DNA of 64,000 nt from Pseudomonas baetica (GTDB lineage: Bacteria > Pseudomonadota > Gammaproteobacteria > Pseudomonadales > Pseudomonadaceae), in contig NZ_PHHE01000001.1 in the NCBI RefSeq assembly GCF_002813455.1, positions 434,001 to 498,000 of the forward strand. The letters run 5' to 3'. The notes under the pieces are model-generated. The model ran no database searches, had not been told where the DNA came from, and was given only the letters and a program-made list of their open reading frames with translations. The position numbers were made by a program, and so were the translations under genes. Positions 45,117 to 53,661 of this stretch are shown here, piece after piece. Each line of letters begins with the position of its first letter. Position 1 is the first letter of the stretch.

Positions 45117-46178
45117 ATGAGCGAACGAACGACTTCTGCAAGCTGGGCGATGGGGATTGTCAAAGCATTGGAGATGGACGGCCTGGATTGCCGGGTTCTG
45201 TTCAAGCAACTGGGGCTCGATTACACCGCCCTGGATGATCCGGATGCGCGCTTCCCGCAAGACTCCATGACCCGACTCTGGCAACGGGCGGTCGAGCTGT
45301 CCGGCAACCCGGCAATCGGCCTGAACATGGGCAAAGTGGTGCGGCCGGCTTCTTTTCATGTCGCCGGTTATGCGCTGATGTCCAGCAATACCCTGGCCGA
45401 AGGCTTTCAGCGACTGGTGCGCTATCAGCGCATCATCGCCGAAAGTGCCGACCTGAGTTTTCGCCTGCTGGAGGAAGGCTATGCGCTGATCCTGACCGTG
45501 CACGGCGACCATCTGCCGCCGACCCGGCAAAGTGCCGAAGCGTCGCTGGCCTGTGCGTTGGCCCTGTGTGGCTGGCTGAGCGGGCGCACGCTGCAGCCGG
45601 TCAAAGTGCTGGTGCAGGGCGATGAACCGGAAAATCTGCAACCCTACAAACAGGCTTTCCATGCACCGCTGACGTTCAACGCACCTTACGACGCGTTGAT
45701 TTTCGAGCGCGCCGACATGGAGGCGCCGCTGCCCACCGCCAACGAGGCGATGGCGCTGCTGCATGACCGGTTTGCCGGGGAGTACCTGGCGCGGTTTTCC
45801 GAGAGTCGCGTGACCCACAAGGCCCGCCAGGTGCTCTGTCGCTTGCTGCCTCAGGGCGAACCCAAGCGCGATACCGTCGCGCAGACCCTGCACTTGTCAC
45901 AGCGCACTTTGCAGCGTCGGTTGCAGGAGGAGGGCACGAGTTTTCAGCAATTGCTCGACGACACCCGCCGCGAACTGGCCGAACAGTATCTGGCGCAACC
46001 GAGCATGACCCTGCTGGAAATCGCCTATCTGTTGGGTTTCGCCGATCCGAGCAATTTCTTCCGCGCGTTCCGTCGCTGGTTCGACACCACGCCCGGCGAT
46101 TACCGGGCGCGGCTGTTACAGGCGCCGAATGCGATCAGTGACGCCAAAAGGCCGGAATACACAGTACAAACACCGTGA
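45117..46178 (+). CDS. AraC-family regulator with arabinose-binding-like domain (OruR type)
   Basis: 353 residues. The N-terminal sensor (PF12625-like) spans about 20-210 (FHVAGYALMSSNTLAEGFQRL). The C-terminal AraC domain has VAQTLHLSQRTLQRRLQEEGTSFQQLLDDTRRELAEQYL and AYLLGFADPSNFFRAFRRW. It is divergent from the Mpo1-HD pair and may control it. Its last 44 bases overlap the end of trkH on the opposite strand. Confidence 0.9.
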   Translation: MSERTTSASWAMGIVKALEMDGLDCRVLFKQLGLDYTALDDPDARFPQDSMTRLWQRAVELSGNPAIGLNMGKVVRPASFHVAGYALMSSNTLAEGFQRLVRYQRIIAESADLSFRLLEEGYALILTVHGDHLPPTRQSAEASLACALALCGWLSGRTLQPVKVLVQGDEPENLQPYKQAFHAPLTFNAPYDALIFERADMEAPLPTANEAMALLHDRFAGEYLARFSESRVTHKARQVLCRLLPQGEPKRDTVAQTLHLSQRTLQRRLQEEGTSFQQLLDDTRRELAEQYLAQPSMTLLEIAYLLGFADPSNFFRAFRRWFDTTPGDYRARLLQAPNAISDAKRPEYTVQTP

Positions 46179-47589
46179 TGATCTCCAGTCGGCCGAGCAG
46201 CATGCCGAACGACAGAATCCACTTGGCTGCATCCGGCAGGGTCGCAAAGTTGCCCGCCGGGCCAATCGTCTCACCCAGCCCCGGGCCGACACCGGACACG
46301 GTGCTGGCGGCGCCGGTCAGTGCCGTCATCCAATCGACGCCGAGCAGCGACAGCAGCAGGGCGATCACGCAGATGGTGATGGCGAAGAAGAACGAAAAGG
46401 TCAGAATCGAGCGCACGATCTCTTCGTCGAGCCGGTGACCGTTGTACTTCTGCTTGATCACCGCGCGCGGATGAATCAGCTGATTAAGGTTGGCCTTGAG
46501 CAAGATGTAGGCGACCTGGAAGCGGAAGATCTTGATCCCTCCCGCCGTCGACCCGGAACAGCCGCCAACAAAACCCAGATAGAAAAACAGCATCAGCGAG
46601 AAGTTGCCCCACAGGCTGTAGTCGCCGAGGGCAAAACCGGTGGTGGTCAGCACCGACGTCACGTTCAGCGCCACATGGCGCAGCGCATCCAGCCAATGCA
46701 GTTGGGTCGTCCACCAGTACCAGGTGCCGAGCACCAGCCACGTCACCAACAACATCGCCAGCATGCCCTGTACCTGCTGATCCTTGATCAACGCTCGACG
46801 ATTGCCGCGCAATGTCGCCACGTACAGGGTGAATGGCAGGCTGCCGAGAATCATGACCACCACCGCGACCCAGTGCACTGCCGGTTGCGTCCACTTGGCC
46901 AACGACTGGTCGGACGTCGAGAACCCGCCGGTGGAAATCGCCGACATTGCGTGGTTGATCGCATCGAACGGGCTCATCCCGGCCCACCAGAACGCCAGGC
47001 TGCCGAGGACGGTGATGCCGACGTAAGCCGCTACGATCAGCCGCGCTACCATGTGCGAGCGTGGCATGACCTTTTCCGAGCGATCCGAGGATTCGGTCTG
47101 GAACAGGCGCATGCCACCGATGCGCAGCAGCGGCAGAATTGCCACCGCCATGCCGATAAAGCCAATGCCGCCAAGCCAGTGCAGCAGCGAGCGCCACATC
47201 AGGATTCCCGGCGACATGTTGTCCAGGCCGCTGAGTACGGTCGAACCGGTGGCGGTGATGCCGGACATGCTTTCGAAGAACGAGTCGGTGTAGCTGATGT
47301 GTTGTGTGAGCAAAAACGGCAACGCGGCGAAAATACACACCACCAGCCAACTGCTGACGGTGAGCAGGTACATGTCGCGCGGGCGCAAATGAATGTGTTC
47401 GGGGCGACCGGGAATCACCAGCGCGAGGCCGGCGACAAAGGTAATCATGCTCGCCCAGAGGAACGATGGCAGGTCACTGGTGCGCTCGAAAATCACCAGC
47501 GTGGCCATCGGCACGACCATGGCAACCGCCAGGGTAATCAGGAAGATGCCGATGATGAAACCAATGATCCGTAAGGTCGGCAACGCCAT
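46135..47589 (-). CDS. trkH: TrkH-family potassium uptake protein
   Basis: 484 residues, about ten to twelve membrane segments with four P-loops. Selectivity-type segments are visible: SMSGITATGSTVLSGL, MSAISTGGFSTSD, TSVLTTTGFALGDYSLWG and GAASTVSGVGPGLG. SGSTAGGIKIFR is the gating-associated TrkH motif. It imports K+ with TrkA encoded elsewhere. The 3' end is convergent with and overlaps an AraC-family gene. Confidence 0.95.
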   Translation of the reverse strand: MALPTLRIIGFIIGIFLITLAVAMVVPMATLVIFERTSDLPSFLWASMITFVAGLALVIPGRPEHIHLRPRDMYLLTVSSWLVVCIFAALPFLLTQHISYTDSFFESMSGITATGSTVLSGLDNMSPGILMWRSLLHWLGGIGFIGMAVAILPLLRIGGMRLFQTESSDRSEKVMPRSHMVARLIVAAYVGITVLGSLAFWWAGMSPFDAINHAMSAISTGGFSTSDQSLAKWTQPAVHWVAVVVMILGSLPFTLYVATLRGNRRALIKDQQVQGMLAMLLVTWLVLGTWYWWTTQLHWLDALRHVALNVTSVLTTTGFALGDYSLWGNFSLMLFFYLGFVGGCSGSTAGGIKIFRFQVAYILLKANLNQLIHPRAVIKQKYNGHRLDEEIVRSILTFSFFFAITICVIALLLSLLGVDWMTALTGAASTVSGVGPGLGETIGPAGNFATLPDAAKWILSFGMLLGRLEIITVFVLCIPAFWRH

Positions 47590-47710
47590 GAAGTCCGCTC
47601 GGGTTGATGTGGGAAGGGCGCCATTCTACCTATGGGGCAGGGCATGTAAACCGGCATCCCTTTGACAGATACAGCTAGAATAGCCGCACATTTTTCTCAG
47701 GAGGTGGCCG

Positions 47711-48277
47711 ATGCAGGCTCTCGACGCTTTGCTCAACCGTGTTTCCGTTCCCCGACTGGTCGAACCGGCCCCGACTGCCGAGCAGCGCGAAGCCCTGTTT
47801 GGCGCTGCGCTGCGTGCACCGGATCACGGGCACTTGCAGCCGTATCGCTTCCTGACCGTTGAAGGCGCGGCGCGTGAGCAGATGGGCGAGTTGCTGGCCG
47901 AGGCTGCGCAGAAGCAGGACGGCGAAGTCACCGAAGCGATGATCGACAAGGCGCGCAACGGCCCGCTGCGGGCGCCGCTGGTGGTTGTGGTCATCGCGAA
48001 GTTGCAGGAACACGTCAAGTATCCAAAAGCCGAGCAGTTGCTGGCGGCGGGCTGTGCGGCACACGGGATTTTGCTGGCAGCGTATGCGCAGGGGATTGGC
48101 GCTGTTTGGCGTACCGGTGATCTGGCCTATTCGGCGCATGTGGCGAAAGGCTTGGGGTTGGCGGAAGGTGAGGAAGTGATTGCATTCCTGTACCTCGGCA
48201 CGCCGCAGAAAGAGCCGCGTGTGGCGGAGAAGGTTGATCTGGCTGAGTTTGTCAGCGAGTGGCCCGGTAAGGCCTGA
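47711..48277 (+). CDS. Nitroreductase family protein (YdjA-like)
   Basis: 188 residues, a short FMN-dependent nitroreductase. It opens ALDALLNRVSVPRLVEPAP and has ALRAPDHGHLQPYRF (FMN phosphate site) and GIGAVWRTGDLAYSAHVAKGLGL. E. coli YdjA is the closest type known. Natural substrate unknown. The start at 47711 follows AGGAGGTG. A REP pair lies downstream. Confidence 0.9.
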   Translation: MQALDALLNRVSVPRLVEPAPTAEQREALFGAALRAPDHGHLQPYRFLTVEGAAREQMGELLAEAAQKQDGEVTEAMIDKARNGPLRAPLVVVVIAKLQEHVKYPKAEQLLAAGCAAHGILLAAYAQGIGAVWRTGDLAYSAHVAKGLGLAEGEEVIAFLYLGTPQKEPRVAEKVDLAEFVSEWPGKA

Positions 48278-48291
48278 CACCCTGAACCAAA

Positions 48292-48381
48292 TGTGGGAGC
48301 GAGCCTGCTCGCGAATAGGGTGTGTCAGACGCCATGTACATGGACTGACACACCGCTTTCGCGAGCAAGCCCGCTCCCACA
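48292..48381. repeat. REP pair
   Basis: GTGGGAGCGAGCCTGCTCGC and CGCGAGCAAGCCCGCTCCCA face each other around GTGTCAGACGCCATG and a TGACACACC arm, between convergent genes. Confidence 0.9.
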
Positions 48382-48388
48382 ATATTGA

Positions 48389-49729
48389 TCAGGGTTGAAC
48401 CACCGCTCCCGGTACCAGCGGCAATTCGAGACTGGCAATAAACCCGCCCTGCGGATGATTGGCCAACGTCAAACTGCCGCCATGGCGCTCCGCTGCTCGC
48501 CGGGCAATCGCCAGGCCCAAGCCATGTCCTGCCGTCGTCTGCCCCGGCGCCCGGTAAAACGGCTCGCCCAACTGATTCAGATGCTCGGCCTGTACCCCGG
48601 GGCCATGGTCGCGCACGCTGACGATGATTTTTTCACCCTGACGTGAGGCCTGCATTTCAATCGCTTGACCCTCCGGGTTGAAGCGCTGGGCATTGCGCAG
48701 CAGGTTATCCACGGCGCGCTCGATCATGGTCGGCCAACCCTTCAGGTTCAGCTGCGGTTCGGCATCGAGACGCACCGTCTGCTCGGGCGATCCAAGTTGT
48801 GCATCCTTCTGCAATGTGCCGAGTAACGCATTCAAATCAACGTCTTCAGCACTGGCATTGTCGGCATCGACCCGCGCCAGCACGAGAATTTCACTGATTA
48901 ACGCTTCCAGCCGATCGCATTCGCGGGTCAGGCGGGGCCAGAGTTTTTCCCGTTCTTCAGGGTTGGCTCGCTCTGCCAGTGCAAGCGCAATGCGCAGCCG
49001 TGCCAGCGGTGAACGCAGTTCGTGGGACACGTCGCGCAGTAATTGCCGCTGGCTGCCAATCAGGCTTTGCAGGCGTGCGCCCATGCGGTTGAAGTCAGTG
49101 GCCAGGACGCCGAATTCATCACGACGATTGGCCAGTTTTGCCAGGCTGTTCTGTTGATAGGTGGTCTGCCCCAAGTCATGCACCGCGCCGCGCAAGCGGC
49201 TGAGCGGACGAGTGATGGAGAAGGTCACCAGCAGGCTGAACAGGGTCAGGACCACCAGCGCAATCCCCAGCGCGCTCAACGGCCAGAGCAGACTTTCACG
49301 GTGCCAGGCGTCGAGTTCCGGGTGTGGGATGCGGTAGATGAACAGGTAGGTGTCGCCGGTTTTGTCACTGGTGAATTCGTCGGTCAGACGTCGCCACGGC
49401 AGGCGTCGGTCATCGTTGTTCTGGCGCGCTTCAAAGGCTGCCGCACGGCGCGGGAAGGTGCCGCGCACCACCGGGTCGCCGGTCTCGTTGAGAACCTGAA
49501 CGTCGATGTGGTACTGGCGTTTGCGTTGTTCGAGGATGTTCTGGGCGGCTTCTTCGCCTTGGGCTTCGTAGGTTTGCGTCCATTCGGCGGCCAGCGTGTT
49601 GAGGCCCGGATGACGGCTGAGAATCCACGCGTCTTGGTTAAGCATGTGTCCGAGCAGAATGGACAACCCGGCCACCAGTGCGATGGCCAGCCAGAAGCTC
49701 GCGAGAATACGCCAGAACAATGAACGCAC
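48389..49729 (-). CDS. cpxS: CpxA-type sensor histidine kinase
   Basis: 446 residues. Membrane segments lie at about 8-28 and 150-172, with a periplasmic domain between, then HAMP, the H-box LRDVSHELRSPLARLR with His236, NLLRNAQRF (N box), DHGPG and GHGLGLAIARR. It phosphorylates the response regulator encoded at 50594. The order regulator, Spy-like protein, kinase matches PA3204-PA3206 of P. aeruginosa; a REP pair separates it from the Spy-like gene. Confidence 0.88.
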   Translation of the reverse strand: MRSLFWRILASFWLAIALVAGLSILLGHMLNQDAWILSRHPGLNTLAAEWTQTYEAQGEEAAQNILEQRKRQYHIDVQVLNETGDPVVRGTFPRRAAAFEARQNNDDRRLPWRRLTDEFTSDKTGDTYLFIYRIPHPELDAWHRESLLWPLSALGIALVVLTLFSLLVTFSITRPLSRLRGAVHDLGQTTYQQNSLAKLANRRDEFGVLATDFNRMGARLQSLIGSQRQLLRDVSHELRSPLARLRIALALAERANPEEREKLWPRLTRECDRLEALISEILVLARVDADNASAEDVDLNALLGTLQKDAQLGSPEQTVRLDAEPQLNLKGWPTMIERAVDNLLRNAQRFNPEGQAIEMQASRQGEKIIVSVRDHGPGVQAEHLNQLGEPFYRAPGQTTAGHGLGLAIARRAAERHGGSLTLANHPQGGFIASLELPLVPGAVVQP

Positions 49730-49758
49730 AGAAAATCCTCAAAACAGACGCAATGCCC

Positions 49759-49850
49759 ATGTGGGAGCGGGCTTGCTCGCGAATGCAGAGTGTCAGTCAA
49801 CCTATGCTTGTCTGATACACCGCATTCGCGAGCAAGCCCGCTCCCACATG
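49759..49850. repeat. REP pair
   Basis: GTGGGAGCGGGCTTGCTCGC and its inverse at about 49828-49849, between the Spy-like gene and the kinase gene on the same strand. Confidence 0.9.
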
Positions 49851-49867
49851 GGGACTGAGTGGCAACA

Positions 49868-49894
49868 GGCCCGACGGGGTAAGCCGTCGGGCCT
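49868..49894 (-). terminator. Hairpin after the Spy-like gene
   Basis: CAGGCCCGACGG/CCGTCGGGCCTG with a short GGTAAG loop. No T run follows, so it may only attenuate or stabilise the transcript. Confidence 0.5.
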
Positions 49895-49906
49895 GACGTT
49901 AGAACA

Positions 49907-50356
49907 TTATTGCGCTTTTTGCGGCTGTTGCGCTTTCCACGCTTTGAACTCGGCCCATTCGGCGCGACGCTCGGCCTGTTTCTTCTGGATCTCGTCGAAT
50001 TTCTTCTGTTGATCCGGCTTCAGCACCGCTCGCACATCGGACTCGGCTTTCTTGTGGTTGGCCGCCATCTCGTCCTTCATGGCTTTCTGGTCGGCTGGCG
50101 AGAGTTTTTCCAGGTACTTGTCGACCACTTGCTTACGCTCGTGCATCTGCTCGCCCATGATCTTGCGGATCTGTTCACGCTGTTCGCGGGACAGGTCGAG
50201 TTGGCTGTACGGGCCTTTACCGTGCATGCCGTGCATCTGACCGCCGTGGCGTGGGCCGTCGAGCGGGCCACCCATCGGGCCGCCATCTTGCGGCATGGCC
50301 ATGGCGACGGTTGGCAGAGCGGCAGCGAACATCAGAGCGATAAGAGTCTTGCGCAT
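49907..50356 (-). CDS. Spy/CpxP-like periplasmic chaperone
   Basis: 149 residues. A signal peptide ends TVAMA before MPQDGG. The mature protein starts with a Gly/Met/His-rich stretch, then the helical LTxxQ-type repeats LDLSREQREQIRKIM, LSPADQKAMKDEM and LKPDQQKKFDEIQKK, then a Gln/Lys-rich tail. It likely buffers misfolded periplasmic protein and restrains the Cpx kinase. Two direct GTAAA/TTTAC words lie 83-98 bases before its start, a CpxR-box arrangement. Confidence 0.88.
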   Translation of the reverse strand: MRKTLIALMFAAALPTVAMAMPQDGGPMGGPLDGPRHGGQMHGMHGKGPYSQLDLSREQREQIRKIMGEQMHERKQVVDKYLEKLSPADQKAMKDEMAANHKKAESDVRAVLKPDQQKKFDEIQKKQAERRAEWAEFKAWKAQQPQKAQ

Positions 50357-50438
50357 GGTGTATCTCCTTGTCTCGTTCCCGGTACGTTCCGGATGAGTTC
50401 AGATTACGGAGATCAAGGTCAGCGGCGGTCAGCGGTAC

Positions 50439-50454
50439 GTAAAGCTTGGGTAAA
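50439..50454 (-). promoter_or_regulatory. CpxR-box-like direct repeat
   Basis: GTAAA-GCTTGG-GTAAA on the plus strand (TTTAC-N6-TTTAC read toward the Spy-like gene). Spacing is within the N4-8 range of the enterobacterial CpxR box. It lies 83 bases upstream of the Spy-like start. Confidence 0.6.
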
Positions 50455-50522
50455 GACGCTTTGTTGTAAGCCTTACACATATCCGGTGTAGGAGCTGCGG
50501 CACGCTGCGATCTTGAGGCTGT

Positions 50523-50572
50523 GGGACGCAGAGCGTCCCCGGCTGCATTCCCACGCAGAGCGTGGGAACGAT
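50523..50572. repeat. Double hairpin of the third REP family
   Basis: GGGACGCAGAGCGTCCC (50523-50539) and TTCCCACGCAGAGCGTGGGA (from 50548). The words and order are those of 42017-42120. It lies between the regulator gene and the Spy-like gene. Confidence 0.85.
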
Positions 50573-50593
50573 CAACTCCTACAAGTGGGAGGT

Positions 50594-51271
50594 TCAGAGG
50601 CTGTAGTAGTAACCGCGGCTACGCAGGGCGACGATGCGCGGGCGGCCGTCGGGGTGCGGGCCGATCTTTTTGCGCAGGTTGCTGACGTGCATGTCGAGGC
50701 TGCGGTCATACAGGGTCAGCTTGCGGCCGAGGGCGAGTTGCGCCAGTTCCTGTTTGTCCAGCGGCTCGCCGGGTTGCTTGAGCAGTGCTTCGAGCAGGCG
50801 GCTTTCGGAGACGGTGAGCGTCAATTCTTTCTCGTCGATGCTGACCACGCCGCGCACCGGGCTGAAGCTCAGGTCGCCCAGCTCAAGCTGGGTCGACACG
50901 GCGGCCGGATGGCTGCGGCGCAACACCGCGCGCAGGCGGGCGGTGAGTTCGCGCGGATCGCAGGGTTTGGCCAGGTAATCGTCGGCGCCCAGTTCCAGAC
51001 CGAGGATGCGATCCAGCGGTTCGCCACGGGCCGACAGCATCAGCACCGGCAGGTCGGCGTGATCGTTGCGCAGTTGCTTGAGCAATTCCAGACCGCTGCC
51101 GTCGGGCAGCATCACGTCCAGTACCACCGCCGCCGGGGCGGTTTCGGCCAGTGCCTTGCGGGCGCTCTGACCATCGTGGCAGGCACGAACCTGGAAGCCT
51201 TCCTGGCTCAGCCAACTGCTCAGGAGCTCGCACAGCTCCTGGTCATCATCAATTAATAACAGCTCGCTCAT
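50594..51271 (-). CDS. cpxR: CpxR-type OmpR-family response regulator
   Basis: 225 residues. The receiver domain carries the acidic pocket (LLLIDDD), phospho-acceptor Asp52 in VVLDVMLP, and the conserved Lys in YLAKPCDP. The C-terminal winged helix has LTVSESRLLEALLKQPGEPLDKQEL and LYDRSLDMHVSNLRKKIG, then RSRGYYYSL. It partners with the kinase at 48389 and should act at the TTTAC repeat before the Spy-like gene. Confidence 0.92.
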   Translation of the reverse strand: MSELLLIDDDQELCELLSSWLSQEGFQVRACHDGQSARKALAETAPAAVVLDVMLPDGSGLELLKQLRNDHADLPVLMLSARGEPLDRILGLELGADDYLAKPCDPRELTARLRAVLRRSHPAAVSTQLELGDLSFSPVRGVVSIDEKELTLTVSESRLLEALLKQPGEPLDKQELAQLALGRKLTLYDRSLDMHVSNLRKKIGPHPDGRPRIVALRSRGYYYSL

Positions 51272-51278
51272 GACTCAC

Positions 51279-51689
51279 TCAATTTAACCATTGCCGACGT
51301 TTTCGGCTTGCACCACTGGCAAAGATACCGCAGAGCAGCGCCAATAGCGCTACCCCGGCGCCAGTGACGAACCACTGTTGCTGATCGGTCAGCAGGCGCG
51401 GCAACGGGCTGGCCTGGGCTTCCTTGAGTTGCAGCTTCAGACGCTGGTTCTCTTGGCGCAACCGGGCGAGCTGGGCGCTTTCGCGTGTGTTGTCGGCATT
51501 TTGCAGTTGTTTGTTCAGTTCTTCGCGCTGCTGCTCGCTGGCCTTGAGGCGCTGCTGCAACTCGGTGATCTGGCTGCCGGCACTCAATGACAATGGCGTG
51601 GAACTGCCGCCTTCGGTGGTTTCCTCACCATGGGCGGGCGCCATGATCGATAACGTGACCAACATCAGACACAACGGACCCTTGCGCAT
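51279..51689 (-). CDS. Signal-anchored coiled-coil protein, YgiM-like C-terminus
   Basis: 136 residues from ATG 51689 (AGGT 7 bases upstream); the longer frame to 51881 runs into yciI. A signal peptide ends APAHG. A coiled coil follows (SQITELQQRLKASEQQREEL, QLARLRQENQRLKLQL), and a membrane helix near the end (WFVTGAGVALLALLCGIFAS). The end resembles E. coli YgiM, but the SH3 domain is missing. It ends 7 bases before cpxR and may be cotranscribed with it. Confidence 0.7.
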   Translation of the reverse strand: MRKGPLCLMLVTLSIMAPAHGEETTEGGSSTPLSLSAGSQITELQQRLKASEQQREELNKQLQNADNTRESAQLARLRQENQRLKLQLKEAQASPLPRLLTDQQQWFVTGAGVALLALLCGIFASGASRKRRQWLN

Positions 51690-51799
51690 CGCGACACCTG
51701 CTTCCAAATGGATATTGGGCAGGTTGTCGGCAGGCAAACGAGAATAATGAGCGATTGAGAACGCGATGAACCGAGAAGGTTCATCGCGTGGGGAAAGCG

Positions 51800-52099
51800 T
51801 TACGGCAGGACTTGCTTGAACGGCTTGACGAGCACATTGGCGTAGACGCCAGCGGCGATATACGGATCGGCATCGGCCCACGCTTGTGCAGCGCTCAGGG
51901 AATCGAATTCGGCGACGATCAGGCTGCCGGTGAAACCCGCTGCGCCCGGATCATTGCTGTCGACGGCCGGGTGCGGACCGGCCAATACGATGCGGCCTTC
52001 ACCCTTGAGTACTTGCAGGCGTTCCAGGTGCGCAGGGCGCGCGGCCAGGCGAGCTTCCAGCGAGTTGGCGACGTCGGTGGCAATGATGGCGTAGAGCAT
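51800..52099 (-). CDS. YciI-family protein
   Basis: 99 residues. It has a ferredoxin-like YCII fold: [28 protein letters not shown] with the His-Asp pair region, then [26 protein letters not shown]. Function is unsettled (a dimeric dehydrogenase or lyase-like pocket). It starts 1 base after the yciB stop, so the two are cotranscribed. Confidence 0.92.
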   Translation of the reverse strand: MLYAIIATDVANSLEARLAARPAHLERLQVLKGEGRIVLAGPHPAVDSNDPGAAGFTGSLIVAEFDSLSAAQAWADADPYIAAGVYANVLVKPFKQVLP

Positions 52100-52100
52100 G

Positions 52101-52697
52101 TCAGTCCTCGGTTTTTGGTGTTGTGGTGTCGGTGTCGTGCAGGTGACGGGACAGGTAAATGCCCTGTGCGACCAGGAACAGCACGGTCATGCCCAGGCTG
52201 CCGAACACCTTGAAATCGACCCAGTAACTCTGGAAGGTGAAGGCGACGAACAGGTTGGCCGCCCCGCAGAACAGGAAGAAGGCGATCCAGGCAATGTTCA
52301 GGCGCGTCCAGACCGGGTCCGGCAGGGTCAGCGCGTGGCCCATGATGCGTTTGATCAGCAGGCGGTCACCGATGAAGTGGCTACCGATGAAAGCGACAGC
52401 GAACAGCCAGTTGACCACCGGGGCTTTCCATTTCAGGAAGGTCTCGCTGTGGAAGGCCAGGGTCAGACTGCCAAAGACCAGGCAGGCGATCAGGGTCAGC
52501 CATTGGCTCTTTTCCAGCTTGCGCTGTTTGATGAACAACGCGCCGTAGACCACCAGTGAACTGATGATCAGCATCGCCGTGGCGCTGTAAATACCGCCTA
52601 CAGTGACCTCATGGCCGGCAATGTCGACGACCCGGGGATCAAGTTTGTAGACGATGAAAAACAGCAGGAGCGGGATGAAATCGATGAATTGTTTCAC
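52101..52697 (-). CDS. yciB: Inner-membrane septation protein YciB
   Basis: 198 residues from GTG 52697, giving [18 protein letters not shown], which aligns with the E. coli start MKQFLDF. The frame is open to 52736, but those residues are not family-like. There are five membrane segments and the motif [25 protein letters not shown]. The tail is His/Asp/Thr rich. It supports cell-envelope synthesis and division. Confidence 0.92.
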   Translation of the reverse strand: MKQFIDFIPLLLFFIVYKLDPRVVDIAGHEVTVGGIYSATAMLIISSLVVYGALFIKQRKLEKSQWLTLIACLVFGSLTLAFHSETFLKWKAPVVNWLFAVAFIGSHFIGDRLLIKRIMGHALTLPDPVWTRLNIAWIAFFLFCGAANLFVAFTFQSYWVDFKVFGSLGMTVLFLVAQGIYLSRHLHDTDTTTPKTED

Positions 52698-52784
52698 AGT
52701 GAGAGCCAGAAGCTGGATGTGGCGGCATAATAACAAACATATGGGCGCGCGATAGCGCCGGCTGATTTGAGGTTACAACTCTCC

Positions 52785-53648
52785 GTGAATGTTGATTTGC
52801 ACTGCCATAGCACGGCCTCCGATGGCGCCCTCGCGCCTGCGGTTCTGGTTGCGCGTGCGTTCGAGAACGGCGTGCGAGTCCTGGCGTTGACCGACCACGA
52901 CACCCTCGAAGGCCTCGCCGAAGCGCGCGCGGCCGCCAACGAATTGGGCATGCAACTGGTCAACGGCGTCGAATTGTCCTGCACCTGGGGCGGGGCGACC
53001 ATTCATGTGCTCGGCTACGGTTTCGACGTCAACGCCGCGCCGTTGGTCGAAGCGATCGCCAAATTGCACGATGGCCGCTGGCTGCGGTCGGAAGAAATAA
53101 GCCGCAAGCTCGCCCTCAAGGGCATGCCCGGCGCCCTCGATGGCGCGCGCAAGATCCAGCAGGAACTGGGCGACAGCGGCAACGCGCCGGCCCGTCCGCA
53201 TTTCGCTGACTGGATGGTGCGTGAAGGTTTTGTTAAGGATCGCGCCGAGGCGTTCCGCAAGTGGCTCGGCGCCGGCAAGTTGGGCGACGTCAAGCTGCAC
53301 TGGCCGACGCTGGAAGACACCGTCGGCACGTTGCGCGCCGCCAATGCCTGGGTCAGTCTGGCGCATCCGTGGCACTACGATTTCACCCGCAGCAAGCGCC
53401 GAAAGCTGATTGCCGACTATATTCAAGCAGGCGGGCATGCAATCGAGGTGGTCAATGGCCACCAGCCTGCGGAACAGGTGGGCAGCCTGGCAACCCTTGC
53501 CCGTGAGTTCGGTCTGCTGGTCAGCGCCGGCAGTGACTTCCATGGCCCTGGCGGCTGGTCCGAGATCGGCCAGTACCGGCCGGTTCCCGAGGACCTTCCA
53601 CCCCTGTGGTGTCGGTTCAAACATGACACAGATATTGCCGCCGTCTGA
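52785..53648 (+). CDS. PHP-domain phosphoesterase (RNase AM/YciV family)
   Basis: 287 residues from GTG 52785 (VNVDLHCHSTASDG) with GAGG about 13 bases upstream; the TTG at 52767 overlaps that site. PHP metal motifs: DLHCHSTASDGALAP, LTDHDTLEG, GVELSC, and SLAHPW, AGSDFHGPG near the end. In E. coli this enzyme trims 5' ends of rRNA and hydrolyses 3',5'-bisphosphonucleotides. It is first gene of a run with yciO, scpA, scpB and rluB and divergent from yciB. Confidence 0.9.
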   Translation: MNVDLHCHSTASDGALAPAVLVARAFENGVRVLALTDHDTLEGLAEARAAANELGMQLVNGVELSCTWGGATIHVLGYGFDVNAAPLVEAIAKLHDGRWLRSEEISRKLALKGMPGALDGARKIQQELGDSGNAPARPHFADWMVREGFVKDRAEAFRKWLGAGKLGDVKLHWPTLEDTVGTLRAANAWVSLAHPWHYDFTRSKRRKLIADYIQAGGHAIEVVNGHQPAEQVGSLATLAREFGLLVSAGSDFHGPGGWSEIGQYRPVPEDLPPLWCRFKHDTDIAAV

Positions 53649-53661
53649 ACAGGTAGAGAAT

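Noticed and set aside
46129..47574. 481-codon plus-strand frame over trkH
   Set aside because: Shadow frame rich in His/Arg/Gln; TrkH on the other strand has all selectivity segments.
49907..51271. Single operon cpxR-spy-cpxS
   Set aside because: Gaps of 237 and 177 bases with REP elements, a hairpin and a CpxR-box-like site suggest separate or internal promoters; cotranscription cannot be assumed.
51690..51881. Upstream extension of the YgiM-like frame
   Set aside because: It overlaps yciI, lacks a signal peptide at its start, and the true signal peptide begins at 51689.
53410..53661. N-terminal extension of the YciO frame
   Set aside because: It lies inside the PHP gene in another frame; similarity to E. 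coli YciO starts at GTG 53662.
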